Assembly: GCA_021234155.1 (NCBI GenBank)
Contig: JAJEKV010000332.1
Coordinates: forward strand, 250,001 to 314,000
Origin: Isoetes taiwanensis
Lineage: Eukaryota; Streptophyta; Lycopodiopsida; Isoetales; Isoetaceae
Length of the DNA: 64,000 nt
Direction: 5' to 3'
The translations under genes were made by a program, and so were the position numbers. Under the pieces are notes generated by a model. The model searched no databases. It was not told the DNA's origin and saw only the letters and a program-made list of their open reading frames with translations. Positions 23,981 through 36,360 of the stretch are shown here, piece after piece; within the stretch, counting starts at the first letter, position 1, and every line of letters starts with the position of its first letter.

Positions 23981-23984
23981 TTGT

Positions 23985-24195
23985 ACATTGGCATGCATGA
24001 AAGTCAATGGTACATTGGAAATGGACAATGGCATTTATGATGGGGTTTGTACATTGGCATGCAGGAAAGTCAATGGCACATTGGAAATGGACAATGTCAT
24101 TTATGATGGGTTTACATGAACGTTTAAGGAAATCCAATGGCATTTATTGTCACTTACATTGGCATGTAGAAAAGTCTATGGCACATTAGTAACGT
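23985..24195 (+). repeat. Minisatellite, about 68-bp period
   Basis: Roughly three imperfect copies of a unit with TACATTGGCATGCA, GAAAGTCAATGG and CATTGGAAATGGACAATG words. The ORF across them is a repeat product. Confidence 0.8.
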
Positions 24196-26661
24196 AAGTC
24201 TTAGCTTTGGGTTCACATTGTAATCAGGAAAGTTATTTGCACATTAAGAATGGAGAATAACATTTATGATCCATGCTTGTAGCTCGATGTCTGATTGTGC
24301 AGGTTGATTTAATTTAAGTGCGGGTTGATTGGGAATCCTGAGAATCTGGTCTATTAACAAAAAAGTTTTGTTTCTCATTGTGATGTTGCCAACCATTTTC
24401 GTTCAAATAAGCTTGATTTTGATACAATATATTTTGAATCTTTCTCATGCTCTCGAGAATAAGTTCTGTTTTGATGAATCATATTGAAGAGATATTTAAT
24501 GCATAAAGTTATTGAGTTCCATGGGACTTCACGCTATTTTGTGACACAATGGAAGCTCTACCAATAACAAGGATCTTTTTGGAAATTCCTACACTGCATA
24601 TATGATGCTTGTACAACAAGAATCTGTGAAGGCTTTTGCTGTTCAATGGTGGCACATACAAGGTATTTCAGGAATGTATTAATTGCTTCTGCTGATAAAC
24701 AATTACACAAAGTTGCTTAGTGGCATTTAGATGAGTCAAATGTAGTATTATAATTTTATGCCATGTGGATATGCCAACTACAAATACATCAGATATCTAT
24801 TTAGCTTTTGTAGTCTAGTCTAATTAGTCCATAATTTTCTCTGCAACTACCATATCTTCACTTCTTCCATTTTTTAAATTTGCATCTATTGCAGATACGT
24901 TTCATTTATAACTTAGAGAAGGTACAACGATTGATGTAGAGGCATTGCAGGTTGTGGATCCTTTTCCAAGGTTGACATTGGTAGCAAACAGGAGATGCGA
25001 AAGGCATCATGGTCCATATCGACAACTCTCCCCAGCCGCAACACATATGTCAAACACAATAGAAGGCAACGCAATAATGGTCTTGAGAAGGGCATTCTGA
25101 ACTTAGTGATTGTTGTGCTTAAAGTAGATTGTTCTTACATGGGCATCACAACATCAACCAATTTGTAGCTAACCTCATCATATTATCTCAGATATATTCT
25201 GCCTTTCTTCGTTAGCATGAATAGATAGATAGCAGGTACAGATGGATTTGGCAATTTAATATGTTTCAAAATAGTATAGGCTTTTGATTTCCTTCATGAA
25301 ATCAATGACAACATGCTTGACGATTCATAACTAGACCAAATAACGTAAACACTAGAACCAAACGAGGTGCTAATGTTTCTAAGAAAGTAGAATAAATAGG
25401 GGATTCTTATCATTGATTTTATTTTCTGGATCTATGGCTTGTAGCTTTTTTTGCAAAAGGCTTTTGCACATTTGTTTTGTTTGGGCCATGTTACTTTCCT
25501 CAGTCCATGCAGAAGGCTTCTTTGCAAATCTGAATTAAGTCTACTCTTTTGCTTCAAGCATTCTCGTCAAGAAACTATAGCATTAAAAAATTACACTTAT
25601 AAAGTGAATACAGGTTTAAAAATAAGCCAAAAAAGCATAGCTCCTCAATGTGTGGATAAGCCTAGAAGCTCGAACTGCATTGTATAATCGTATTTGATTT
25701 TATATTATAAAACACCACCCACACCATATCCTACAATTTGCTATGCAAAGTAATCAAACGTGCTTTTGACTAGTTCTTTTTCTTTTTGAAATTGTGTATA
25801 AAGTCTATGCAATAATTTAGATGCCCCTCTAAATTGGAATTGAAGCACAAATGCTCCTTTAAATGGGAATTGAAGCAGGTTCTTTTTTAGAAGCTCAACA
25901 CTTCGCCATTCCATTAACACCAGGTTCAATTTGGAATCTTTTAGTTTCTTAGTGGTTGAGGAATGTGAAGGCAAGTTTATCATCCATAGATATATTCAAT
26001 AACATATTAAATCGAATCCTTAGGAATCTAATAAATATTGCGATGGATTTTAAAGGAGTTGAGTACCGCGAGTAGAACTAGATATCTATTCTCTTTAACA
26101 CCATTCCAACTTCACACAAATCTCCTTGGCGAAAGAATGGTGGTGCATTTCGAGATATTATGGCATATCCCTCATACTTCAAGTTGACACTAGGTTAACT
26201 TCTGGAAGTTTAGCTTGAGGTCCACATCATTTTGAACTAGCGCAAAGTTGCGTAAGCGAAATGCTTGTGCCGCCCTTGGCTGCCACGATACATTTCTTGT
26301 ACAATATAATACACAAGGTCAACCCAGAATTTAGTATTATGTGCTCAATACCATGCACTCAATGTTTGCCTACCTCTTAATTTCAATAGCTACTTAGACC
26401 TTACTTAACTATTCATTTCCATCTTGTGAGAAACAACCTTGTTCACATCCTTTCTTCCTTCAATATAACATCATCACTATAAATTCTATTCTATTCTTAC
26501 TATTTCTTAATTGTAGTCCCTCTGATAGTTGTATAAATTGCATGTTCCTTTCTTTGTGTATCTAAGTGTCGAGCAAATAATTATTACGTCAAATGGTAGG
26601 TAGGCAAGTAGTATTCTTAGTTCACAATGAGGTAAGTGGTGGTTATTACTATCTTGGCTTA

Positions 26662-26696
<35 letters not shown>
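26662..26696 (+). repeat. (ACAG)n microsatellite
   Basis: Eight to nine consecutive ACAG tetramers. Confidence 0.95.
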
Positions 26697-26698
<2 letters not shown>

Positions 26699-26929
26699 TT
26701 TGTTCAAATGCCCATCAAATATGTCAAAGGGATATGAAAGCAAGGAACAATTTTTGCTTACCATATGGTTTTGACAAAATGACAATCTTTGTCATCTCAT
26801 CTATACCACCATGGCATAAACAAATGCTCATACATGAACAACTAGATATACACCAAAACAAAAGGAAAAGCATATTCTTATTATCCATGGTTGTTGAACA
26901 AACATAACTAACCTTCAAATCATGCATTT

Positions 26930-27190
26930 AAACATCCAGGGGTTTTAACACACCACTCCTAGTTTTACTAAATCAATGCTAGTTTTAATAAACCACTATG
27001 TTATACACAGCTTGTATTGAAATCATCTACTAAACTATAACCAGTTTTAGCAAACCACTATATCATTATTAACTAGCATTAATAATCATGTTGTAAGCCA
27101 CTATTGGTTTCGATAAACCGCTATAGCATGTGGTTTTCTTCTCTCAAATGAATTGTTGTATAAAAGACCACATCTGTGATGGTTTTCAGA
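26930..27190 (-). repeat. Subterminal repeats of the CACTA-like element
   Basis: On the minus strand several related words recur: TAGCGGTTTATCGAAACC, TAGTGGTTTGCTAAAACTGG, TAGTGGTTTATTAAAACTAG and AGTGGTGTGTTAAAAC. Short repeated motifs clustered near the ends are where CACTA transposases bind. Confidence 0.7.
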
Positions 27191-27221
27191 TGATCTAATA
27201 TTGTTTTTTTATGGTTGTTCA

Positions 27222-27238
27222 TTTTTGGGGGCCTTGTG
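27222..27238 (-). repeat. Right terminal inverted repeat
   Basis: TTTTTGGGGGCCTTGTG, the perfect inverse of 17642-17658, followed by the CTA target duplication. Confidence 0.85.
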
Positions 27239-30200
27239 CTAGGATTAAGCGAAATGTTGACTAGTTGCCTATAGAAAATTGTATTTGGCTTTGTTGGTCA
27301 TAATACCTAGTTCTTAGAATAAGTTGGATGCTTTGGACTTATGCTCATAGTCAAAACCCCATTCCGAGCTCGCTAGTATGGCCGAACTGAAGGAACAAGT
27401 CATTTTTCATCCGTGCCCCTATGTCGAGAAAGGGGGAAATTTGGGTTTGGCACATCCGTGTGGTGGATAGCCAATTTTGTTTTTCGAGGATATTCCTTGG
27501 GACATGAGCTATCGTTTGAATGGTGGGATTAACAGTTGGAGCTGTTTTAGTGCCTCAATAATTAAACCCTATTAAATCTATAGGGTTTAGGTTTTGGCAG
27601 CCTTCCCTACCTCTGAAGTGATCGAGAGCTTGCGTACAGGGTTGCCTCAAGGGTTTGAAGAGAGCTCCCAAGAGAGAGAACGAAAAAACCCTCCCGATGC
27701 ACCGTTTCCAAACTTGTTGCATAACGGTGGCTCGTAACAAGCTGGACATTGTGCGATTGTGCATGCCAGAAGGCACGGAATGATAGTTCGACTGCACGAT
27801 TGCATTCGAAAGGCCAGAGTTACGCCAGGGCACATGGTTGACAAGTACACGATCGATCAAATGCCCAGACTACCAAGTACATGCTATCTTTACACTGTAG
27901 CGCTAGGATTGAGTGAAAGGTTGACTAGTTCCCTATAGAAAATTGAGTTTGGCTTTGTTGGTCATAATACTTGGTTCCTAAAATAAGTTGGATGCTTTGG
28001 ACTTCTGCTCATATTCAGAACCCCATTTTGAGCTTGCTAGTATGGCCAAACTGGGGGAACAAGTCATTTTCTAGCCATGCCCCTACGTCGAGAAAGGGGG
28101 AAATTTGGGGGTCGGCACATCCGTGTGGTGGATGGCCAATTTTTCTTTTCGGGAACATTTCTTGGGACATGAACTATCGTTTGAATGGTGGAATTAACAG
28201 ATGGAGCTGTTTTGATGCCCAAATAATTAAACCCCATTAAATCTCTAGGGTTTAGGCTTTGGCAGCCTTCACTACCTCCAAAGTGGTCGAGACTTGCGCG
28301 CAAGGTTCCCTCGAGGGTTTAAAGAGAGCCCCCAAGAGCGAGATTGAAAAATCCATTCCCATGCACTGATTTTAAACTTGCCACACAACGATGGCTCGTA
28401 ACAAGCTGGACATCGTGCGACTGCGCATGCCAGAAGGCACGAAATGACAATTCGACTGCACGATTGCATCCAAAAGACTAGAGTTACGCCAGGATACATG
28501 GTTGACAATTAGACGATCGATCAAATGCTCGGACTACCAAGTACATGCTATCTTTACACTGTAGCACTAGAATTGAGCGAAATGTTGACTAGTTGCCTAA
28601 AGCAAATTGTATTTGGCTTTATTGGTCATAATACCTTGTTCCTAGAATAAATTGGATGCTTTGGACTTATGCTCATAGTCAGAACCCCATTCCGAGGTCG
28701 TTAGTGTGGCCGAACTGGGAAAACAAGTCATTTTCCAGTCGTGCCCCTACGTAGAGAAAGGGGGAAATTTGGGGGTTGGCACATCCGTGTGGTGCATGGC
28801 CAATTTTTCTTTTTGGGGACATACGTTTTTTGTGACATGAGCTATCGTTTGAATGGTGAGATTAACAAATGGAGCTGTTTGGTGCCCCAATAATTAAACT
28901 CTATTAAATCTGTAGGGTTTAGGTGTTGGCAGCCTTCCCTACCTCTGAAGTGATCGAGAGCTTGCGTGCAGGGTTCCCTCGAAAGTTTGAAAAGAGCCCC
29001 TAAGAGGAAGAATGAAAAAACCCTCTCTATGCACTGATTCCAAACTTTCCACACAATGATGGCTCGTAACAAGCTAGATATCGTGCGCCTATGCATGCCG
29101 GAAGGCATGAAATGACAGTTTGACTGCACGATTGCATCTGAAAGGTCAGAGTTATGCCAGGACGCATGATGACGACTAGACGATTGAGCAAATGCCTGGA
29201 CTACCAAGTACAGGCTATCTTTACACTGTAGCACTAGGATTGAGCGAAAGGTTGACTAGTTGCCTATAGCAAATTGAGTTTGGCTTTGTTGGTCATAATA
29301 CCTAGTTCCTAGAATAACTTGGATGCTTTGGACTTATGCTCCTAGTCAAAACCCCATTCCGAGCTCGCTAGTGTGGCCAAACTGGGGGAGCAAGTCATTT
29401 TCCAGCTGTGTCCCTACGTCGAGAAAGGGAGAAATTTGGGGATTGGAACATCCGTGTGGTGGATGGCCAATTTTTCTTTTCGGGGACATTTCTTGGGACA
29501 TGACTTATCGTTCGAACGGTGGGATTAATAGATGGAGCTGTTTTGGTGCCCCGATAGTTAAACCCTATTAAATCTATAGGTTTAGGTTTTGACAAATTTC
29601 CCTACCTCTCAAGTGGTCTTGCGTGCAAGGTTCCCTCGAGGGTAGAAGAGAGACTCCAAGAGGGAAAACTAAAAAACCCTCCCTATGCAACGGTTCCAAA
29701 CTTGGCCCCACAATGATGGCTCGTAACAAGCTGAACATCGTGCGACTGGGCATGCCAGAAGGCACGTAATGACAGTTCGACTGCAAGATTACTGAAAGGC
29801 CAGAGTTACTCCAGGCCACATGTTTGAGAAGTAGACGATCGATCAAATGCCCGGACTACCAAGTACATGCTATCTTTACACTATAGCACTAGGCTAGGAG
29901 TGCAGTGCATTGAGCATAAGGTTGACTAGTTGCCTATAGCAAATCGAGTTTGGTCATAATACTTGGTTCCTAGAGTTTGGATGTTTTGGACTCATGCCCA
30001 GAGTCAGAACCCCTTTTCCAAGCTCGCTAGTGTGGCCGAGCTAGGGGAACACATCATTTTCCCGTCGTGCCTTTACATCGAGAAAGGGAAAAAATTGGGG
30101 ATTGGCATCCGTGCAGTAGAAGGCCAGTTTTTCTTTTCGGGAAAATTTCTCGGGACATGAACTACCATTTGAACGGTGGGATTAACAGTTGGAGCTGTTT

Positions 30201-32610
30201 TGGTCCCCCGATAATTAACTGTGCATGCCAGAAGGCACGAAATGACAGTTTGACTGCATGATTGCATCTGAAAGGCCAGAGTTACGCCAGGGCACATGGT
30301 TGAGAGCCTTCCGTATAGTGCCAGATGGTGGGAGTAACAGATGGAGTTGTTTTGGTGCCCCCATAATTAAACCCTATTACATCTGTAGGGTTTAGGTCTT
30401 GGCAGTTTTCCCTACCTCTGAAGTAGTCGAGAGCTTGTGTATAGGGTTCCCTCGAAGGTTTGAAGAGAGACCCCAAGAGGGAGAACAAAAAAAACACTTC
30501 CCATGCACCAGTAACAAGCTGGACATTATGCGACTGTGCATGCGAGAAGGCACTAAATAACAGTTCGTCATCCGAAAAGGCCAAAATTACCCCAAGGCAC
30601 ATGGTTGCGAAGTAGACAATTGATCGAATGCCCGGATTAATTGATCAATACCAAGTACATGTTACCTTTACACTATAGCACTAGGCTAGGAGTGTATTGA
30701 GCGAAAGGTTAACTAGTTGCCTATAGCAAAATGAGTTTGGCTTTGTTGGTCATAATACCTGGTTCCTAGAATAAGTTGGATGCCTTGGACTTATGCTCAG
30801 AGTCAGTACCCCATTCCGAGCTCGCTAGTGTAGCCGAATTGGGGGATCAAGTTATTTTCCAGCCGTGCCCCTATGTCGAGAAAGGGGGCAATTTGGGGGT
30901 TTGCACATCCATGTGGTGGATGGCCAGTTTTTCTTTTCGGGAATATTTTGTGGGACGTGAGCTACTGTTTGAATAGTGGGATTAATAGATGGAGCTGTTT
31001 TGATGCCCCGATAATTAAACCCTATTAAATCTGTAGGGTTTAGGTTTTGACAGACTTCTCCACCTCTGAAGTGGTCGAAAGCTTGTGTGCAAGGTTCCTC
31101 CAAGGGTTTGAAGAGAGACCCCAAAAGGGAGAACAAAAAAAAACCCTCCCCATGCACTGGAACTTTTACATAATTTAGAACAGAAATTGTTTAATCTTTA
31201 ATCATATATCTATTACCCCAATAAGAAAATACTTGATCTATAGACGAGATCGAGAGCTTGCATGCAAGGCTCCCTCGAGGGTAGAAGAGAGACCCTAAGA
31301 GGAGAGAGATTTTAAGAGAGACCCTCCCCATGCACCGGTTCCAAACTTGCAGCGCAACGATGGCTCGCGTAACAAACTGGATATCGTGCGACTGGGCATA
31401 CCAGAAGGCATGAAATGACAGTTCGACTGCACGATTGCATCCAAAAGGACAAAGTTACCCCAAGGCACATGGTTGAGAAGTAGGCAATCGATCAAATGCC
31501 CGGACTACCAAGTACATGCTATCTTTACACTATAGCACTCGGCTAGGAATGTATTAAGTGAAAGGTTGACTAGTTGCCTATAGCAGTTTGAGTTTGGCTT
31601 TGTTGGTCATAATACTTAGTTTCTAGAGTAAGTTGGATGCTTTAGACTTATGCCCAAAGTCAGGACTCTATTCTAAGCTCGCTAGTGTGGCCGAATTGGG
31701 GGAACAATTTATTTTTCCGCCTTGCCCCTACGTCGAGAAGTAGGAAAATTTGGGGGTTGGCACATCCATGTAGTGGATGGTTCCCTCGAGGGTAGAAGAG
31801 AGACCCCAAGAGGGAAAACTAAAAAACCCTCCCTATGCAACGGTTCTAAACTTGGCCCCGCAATGATGGCTCGTAACAAGCTGAACATCGTGCGACTGGG
31901 CATGCCAGAAGGCACGTAATGACAGTTCGACTGCAAGATTACTGAAAGGCCAGAGTTACTCCAGGCCACATGTTTGAGAAGTAGACGATCGATCAAATGC
32001 CCGGACTACCAAGTACATGCTATCTTTACACTATAGCACTAGGCTAGGAGTGCAGTGCATTGAGCATAAGGTTGACTAGTTGCCTATAGCAAATCGAGTT
32101 TGGTCATAATACTTGGTTCCTAGAGTTTGGATGTTTTGGACTCATGCCCAGAGTCAAAACCCCATTCCAAGCTCGCTAGTGTGGCTGAGCTAGGGGAACA
32201 CATCATTTTCCCGTCGTGCCTTTACATCGAGAAAGGGAAAAAATTGGGGATTGGCATCCGTGCGGTAGAAGGCCAGTTTTTCTTTTCGGGAAAATTTCTT
32301 GGGACATGAACTACCATTTGAACGGTGGGATTAACAGTTGGAGCTGTTTTGGTCCCTCGATAATTAAACCCTATTAAATTTGTAGGGTTTAGGTTTTGGC
32401 AACCTTCCCTACCTCTGAAGTGGTCGAAAGCTTGCGTGCAAGGTTCCTCCAAGGGTTTGAAGAGAGACCCCAAGAGGGAGAACAAAAAAAAACCCTCCCC
32501 ATGCACTGGAACTTTTACATCATTTAGAACAGAGATTGTTTAATCTTTAATCATATATCTATTACCCCAATAAGAAAATACTTGATCTATAGACGGCAAT
32601 GCCCCATCAT
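27239..32610 (+). repeat. Satellite array, about 660-bp units, right part
   Basis: About nine full or partial units repeat head to tail. A full unit runs CTAGGATTGAGCGAAAGGTT, a TTGGCTTTGTTGGTCATAAT block, GAGAAAGGGGGAAATTTGGG, a TAATTAAACCCTATTAAATC block, CATGCCAGAAGGCACGAAAT and CTACCAAGTACATGCTATC to GTAGCA. Units from 29890 onward are truncated or rearranged. The block 29630-30215 is nearly identical to 31780-32368, and the tail with AACTTTTACAT and AATCATATATCTATTACCCC occurs at 31158-31245 and 32515-32597. This indicates recent duplication of a multi-unit segment. ORFs in the array recur only because the DNA repeats; no protein family is recognised. Confidence 0.9.
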
Positions 32611-33380
32611 ATAATCCAAGACGCCTTCAATCAACTTGCTTTAGCATCTTTTGAACATCTAAAGGCATGGGTAAATTAGGCACAGAACAAGCTAAGGATG
32701 AATTCACACTTTCTCCCAGGAATACGTTCTGTACGTACCAGGGATAGGTTCAATACGCTGTATGTTTTATACGGAATACGTATGAATTGTATGATACGGC
32801 ACAAATTTCGCGTACGCAATTTAGTTGTTTTCGCGTACGCGAAAATTTTCGAGCTGTTTTGCCCAATTTACTAAGTAAAAAAAACTTTTGCGCCACTGTT
32901 TGGCCTGATTTGTGGCACTGTTAATAGTATATATTAGAAAAACGTGATTAGCCCTAGAATTCACCTCGAACGTTGACCGCCAGGTTGAGTCAAAATACTC
33001 CTTGGGAAACGGTTTGCCTTTGAGGTGTCGTTTTTCGTGTCACGAGCCTGACGTTGGATACTGGAACGTGAGTTTACTCCGTCCCAGTGGTTTCCAGCCT
33101 TGGGTTCGCATCTGCTTCCATAGAATATCCTATAGGGTCCCGTCCAACCCCCCCTTGATTCTCGCACGGAACGTCGACGTAACATATGCATTGTGAGCTT
33201 GCTCCTTTGCATATATTGTGGTAGTATAAAGGAGCGTTATAGGTGCATATGATGTCCATTAGATAAATACATGGGGAGGGTCTATTTATCATAGGAAATT
33301 TATGGGGAGGGTAATTTTTCATAGAAAATACATAAAATATACATAGTATAGTATAGTGTAATGTGTACTAATGTATAAAA
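32611..33380. other. Intergenic, with CGCGTACGCG palindromes
   Basis: No gene supported. TTTCGCGTACGC at 32806-32817 and TTTTCGCGTACGCGAAAA at about 32828-32845 resemble the motifs at the centre of the giant palindrome near 56 kb. A possible remnant of the same element type. Confidence 0.5.
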
Positions 33381-33447
33381 ATGCTAATGTGTGCTAATAC
33401 TAATTGTGGTAGTATAAAGTACTAATTGTGTGCTAATTGTGGTAGTA
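33381..33447 (+). repeat. Minisatellite, left of the Helitron
   Basis: Imperfect copies of words such as GCTAATGTGTGCTAATACTA and GTGGTAGTATAAAGTACTAA. The same array resumes at 40719 after the inserted Helitron. Confidence 0.8.
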
Positions 33448-33589
33448 TCTTATATTATAATGTTATACCGTAATTCTTGGATTGGATCAAGCCCTATTTT
33501 GAATGGTCGAGATCATCTAATGTGCATCCGAAGGCCGAGATTTATTGCATGACTTACCACCGCCGTGATTGGTCATAGTTTGATCTCTA

Positions 33590-34395
33590 AAGGGGAAAGG
33601 GTAAAGGGAAAAGGGGGAAAAGGAAAAGGGAAGAGACAAGAGAGAATGTGAAGGGCAAAAAGGCACGGGGAAACGGAGTAAAGCAAAGGGAAAAGGGTGG
33701 GGATAAGAGAAGAGAAAAAGGCATGAAAAAATGAAAAAGGAAAGAAGAAAGAAAAGGGGAGGAGGAAAAGGTACTTGGGGAAAGGGCACGAGGGAAAAGG
33801 GAAGAGGTAAAGTGGTAAAGGGAAGAGGAAAGGGCACGGAAAAAAAGGAAGAAAGAAAGATTGAAGAAAGGGAAAAAGGGAGAAGAAAAAAAACATGGGA
33901 AAAAAAGGGAAGAAAAAAGGGCATGGGAAAAGGGAGAAAAAAGAGAAACGTTGAAGAAAGAGGAAAAAGGAAGCGAAAAATGGCATAGGAAAAGAAAAAG
34001 AAAAAAAAAGAGAGAGGGAAATGGAAAGAAAAAAGCACATCGAGAAAAGGGTAAGAGTAAAAGGTTGGGAAAATGAGGAAGAGGGAAGGGAAAAGGGGGA
34101 ACAAGAAAAGGATGGAGAGACAAGAAGAAATAAGGGAAAGCGAGAAGAAAGAAAAAAGGAAAGGGAAAAAGGGGAAAAGGGAACCTGAAAAAGGGCATGA
34201 GAAAAAGGAAAAGAGGGAAACAAGAAAAGGGAAGGAGGAAAGGGCATGAGATAAAGGGGAAGAGGAAAATGGCAGAGAAATAGAAAAAAGAAAAGGAACA
34301 AAAAAGGGGAAGAGAGAAAAGGTGGGGAAAAGGAAAATAAGAGAAGAAAACAAATGTAGAAAGACATGGGAAAAGGAGGAAAAGGAAAGGAAGGA
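33590..34395 (+). repeat. Purine-rich low-complexity tract, left half
   Basis: Irregular repeats of AAAAGGGAA and AAGGGCATGGGAAAA words on the plus strand, almost devoid of C and T. The matching right half is at 39803-40600; the LINE appears to have split one tract of about 1.6 kb. Long open frames rich in Phe/Ser/Pro on the minus strand are artefacts. Confidence 0.9.
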
Positions 34396-34656
34396 ACGGA
34401 ACTGAATTACAATGAAGAGTCAGCCAATCTTCAAGAGGGAGCCACCTTGGAGAAAATCACTGACATCTTGGAAGACATTGAAGCAGAAAATGAGGCAGAG
34501 GACAGGCCCATCACAAAGCCCTTTACAAGTGCCATAGAGAAGAAAAGGAAGGGAAGACAGCAAAAGAGGGTCTCGTTTGAACCAGGAATCATTGCTGAGG
34601 TCCTTCATAAACACTCTATCTCGGAAGGTGCTAGCAGGGGAAAAAGGACAACCTAA
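34366..34656 (+). pseudogene. LINE 5' ORF fragment (ORF1 region)
   Basis: A 96-aa open frame, partly in the purine tract, with an acidic middle (TDILEDIEAENEAED) and a basic end (KRKGRQQKR). The position before the endonuclease fits the ORF1/gag region of a LINE. No zinc knuckle or clear family motif was seen. Sequence from 34660 to 35600 is likely the rest of this region but frames are broken. Confidence 0.4.
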
Positions 34657-35652
34657 AAGTAATGGCAGCTAGTATACATATAGAGGGAGCCTTATCTCGT
34701 CTTGGAGGTAAGTTTTTGAACCATCTCCCGTGCGATTATGTATGTTTTCCCATATTAAGTAGTAAAATGATGGTTGTGGCAATTTGTTGGTGGAAGTTAA
34801 GTCATGGCATAAGGATGCCTTGGCTAACCCGAAACTCTAGCTTGCTTGTTAAGATAATGCTGCAATGTAAGAAGGTTGGCCTCCAAAAGATTGGGACCAC
34901 CTTAAACTGTTGGCAACTTGGCAGTGAAAGAATGCTTTGTCAAATATTGGATGACAGCAGGATTATGGCAGTAAGGGTACAAGCCCATAGTGAACATGGC
35001 AGATTTATGTACTGTACTCTTCTACTACAATTGGCAGATCCAATGCTGAAAATGCAGTATGTACTTTTTGGTATACTCAAAAGAATCAAAATAGGTCTTT
35101 GGAAGATGCAGAATGAAGTCTTTGTAATGGCTACGCAAAAATATGCCTACATGGTACGACAATTAAAATGTAAACTATGTAATGGGGGAGACCATCTGGG
35201 GCCCTTTGAAATAAGGCTAGGAATTGCATGTATTTGGTCGATATTTTCTTTGGGAAGAAACAAACGTGTACCACAACTTGCAAACAAATTCATTCCTTTA
35301 TAGTACAAATTGTGTTTGCACTTTGTAACCTGCCCATCAACAACTTTTTTCAAGTACCCTGGATTAGATTTCAGAATATTAAGGGGGGATGGGGCACTGG
35401 AATTTCTAGGAATATGGGTAATGTCCTTCAAGGTCAAGGGGATCTACAACAACAAAGGGCAGGTGTATTGGCCCCGTGTGGACAAGTGACCGTGTCTTGG
35501 TACAAAAGGGAGACAAAGCCGGAAGCAATTAGCAAATACCCTGGATCAAAGTGATTGGGGGATCATAATGGGCAACCCTTGGGATGAGTGCCACATAGGA
35601 ATAGATTCTCCCCGAAGGGAAGGAGAGGTCACAGTTTTATTCTGGGACGGGC

Positions 35653-36360
35653 ATGGGGATCTGGGGAATAACAATGAAAATAGTCTCGTGGAACCTTCGG
35701 GGAATTAAAGGGGTTTTGAAAAGGGCCAGAGTACTGGCAGCCATAAGATCTATGAATGCTGACGTCATCATGATACAAGAACACAGGCTCCCAGACTTTG
35801 AATCTAGCTCATTAGGGGGATGGGTGGGTAGCCAGTATTCCGCTCTTACCTGTGCAGCTAGAGGCACCAAAGGGGGGACCGGAATTCTATGGAGAGGTCT
35901 AACTAGCAACCTCCAATATGTGGGAACTGATGGAAGATGGCAGGCAATACAATTTGAAACAGATGGAATCCAATGGGGGCTGATTAACATATATGCCACC
36001 AACAAACCTGCAGAAAGAGCTGTGCTATGGAGAGAGATAAATACGTGGTTGGTCAGCCAACCAGGGGAAAACTGGATTTTAGGTGGTGACCTCAACATGA
36101 CGGATGTATGGGACCAAAAGCTTGGGCTCATCAGGAACCTCTTAGGGGAAGAGAGGGTAGCATGGGATTCTCTTCTCAATAATAATGGATTTGCTCTCCT
36201 CCCACCATCGAATACTCCATACTCCCTGGTCAAATAAGCAAAAGGTATGGACAGAGTTTATTGTCTTCTGGATAGATTCTATTTGGCCAACAAGTCGGCC
36301 CCGTTCATGGATAAGTGTTTTGTCGAAGGGGACCTTACCTTCTCACAGTCTGATCATGTG
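35653..36360 (+). pseudogene. LINE apurinic-like endonuclease
   Basis: The frame 35653-36237 has KIVSWNLRGIKG, then the metal-binding Glu in IQEHRLPDF, GGTGILWRG, GLINIYATN and GGDLNMT, the expected APE endonuclease order. The C-terminal part LDRFY (near 36270) and SDHVP (near 36350) lies in another frame after a frameshift near 36240. This domain nicks target DNA to prime reverse transcription. Confidence 0.88.

Larger units (their letters stand above)
17642..27238. mobile_element. CACTA-like DNA transposon, 9.6 kb, non-autonomous
   Basis: The element starts CACAAGGCCCCCAAAAA at 17642 and ends with its perfect 17-bp inverse TTTTTGGGGGCCTTGTG at 27222-27238. CTA flanks both sides (17639-17641 and 27239-27241). 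Removing the element and one CTA restores the satellite word GTAGCACTAGGATT seen intact in other units, so boundaries are secure. A CAC start, a 3-bp target duplication and repeated subterminal words of the type AGTGGTTTNNTAAAAC (about 26930-27190, minus strand) are CACTA/Spm traits. No transposase is recognisable inside, so it is probably non-autonomous; exon-like pieces suggest captured host sequence. Confidence 0.8.

Noticed and set aside
24007-24189. ORF with repeated HWKWTM segments
   Set aside because: Translation of a local minisatellite.
27555-31495. Recurrent ORFs of 65-130 codons that look conserved between copies
   Set aside because: Conservation follows from the satellite DNA repeat; frames are broken differently in each unit and no family is recognised.
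33517-34367. Long minus-strand ORFs (up to 278 codons) rich in Phe, Ser, Pro and Leu
   Set aside because: They are the reverse reading of a purine-only low-complexity tract; all three frames are open for the same reason.
35147-35437. Minus-strand ORF opposite the LINE ORF1 region
   Set aside because: The element is plus-strand; no independent motif.
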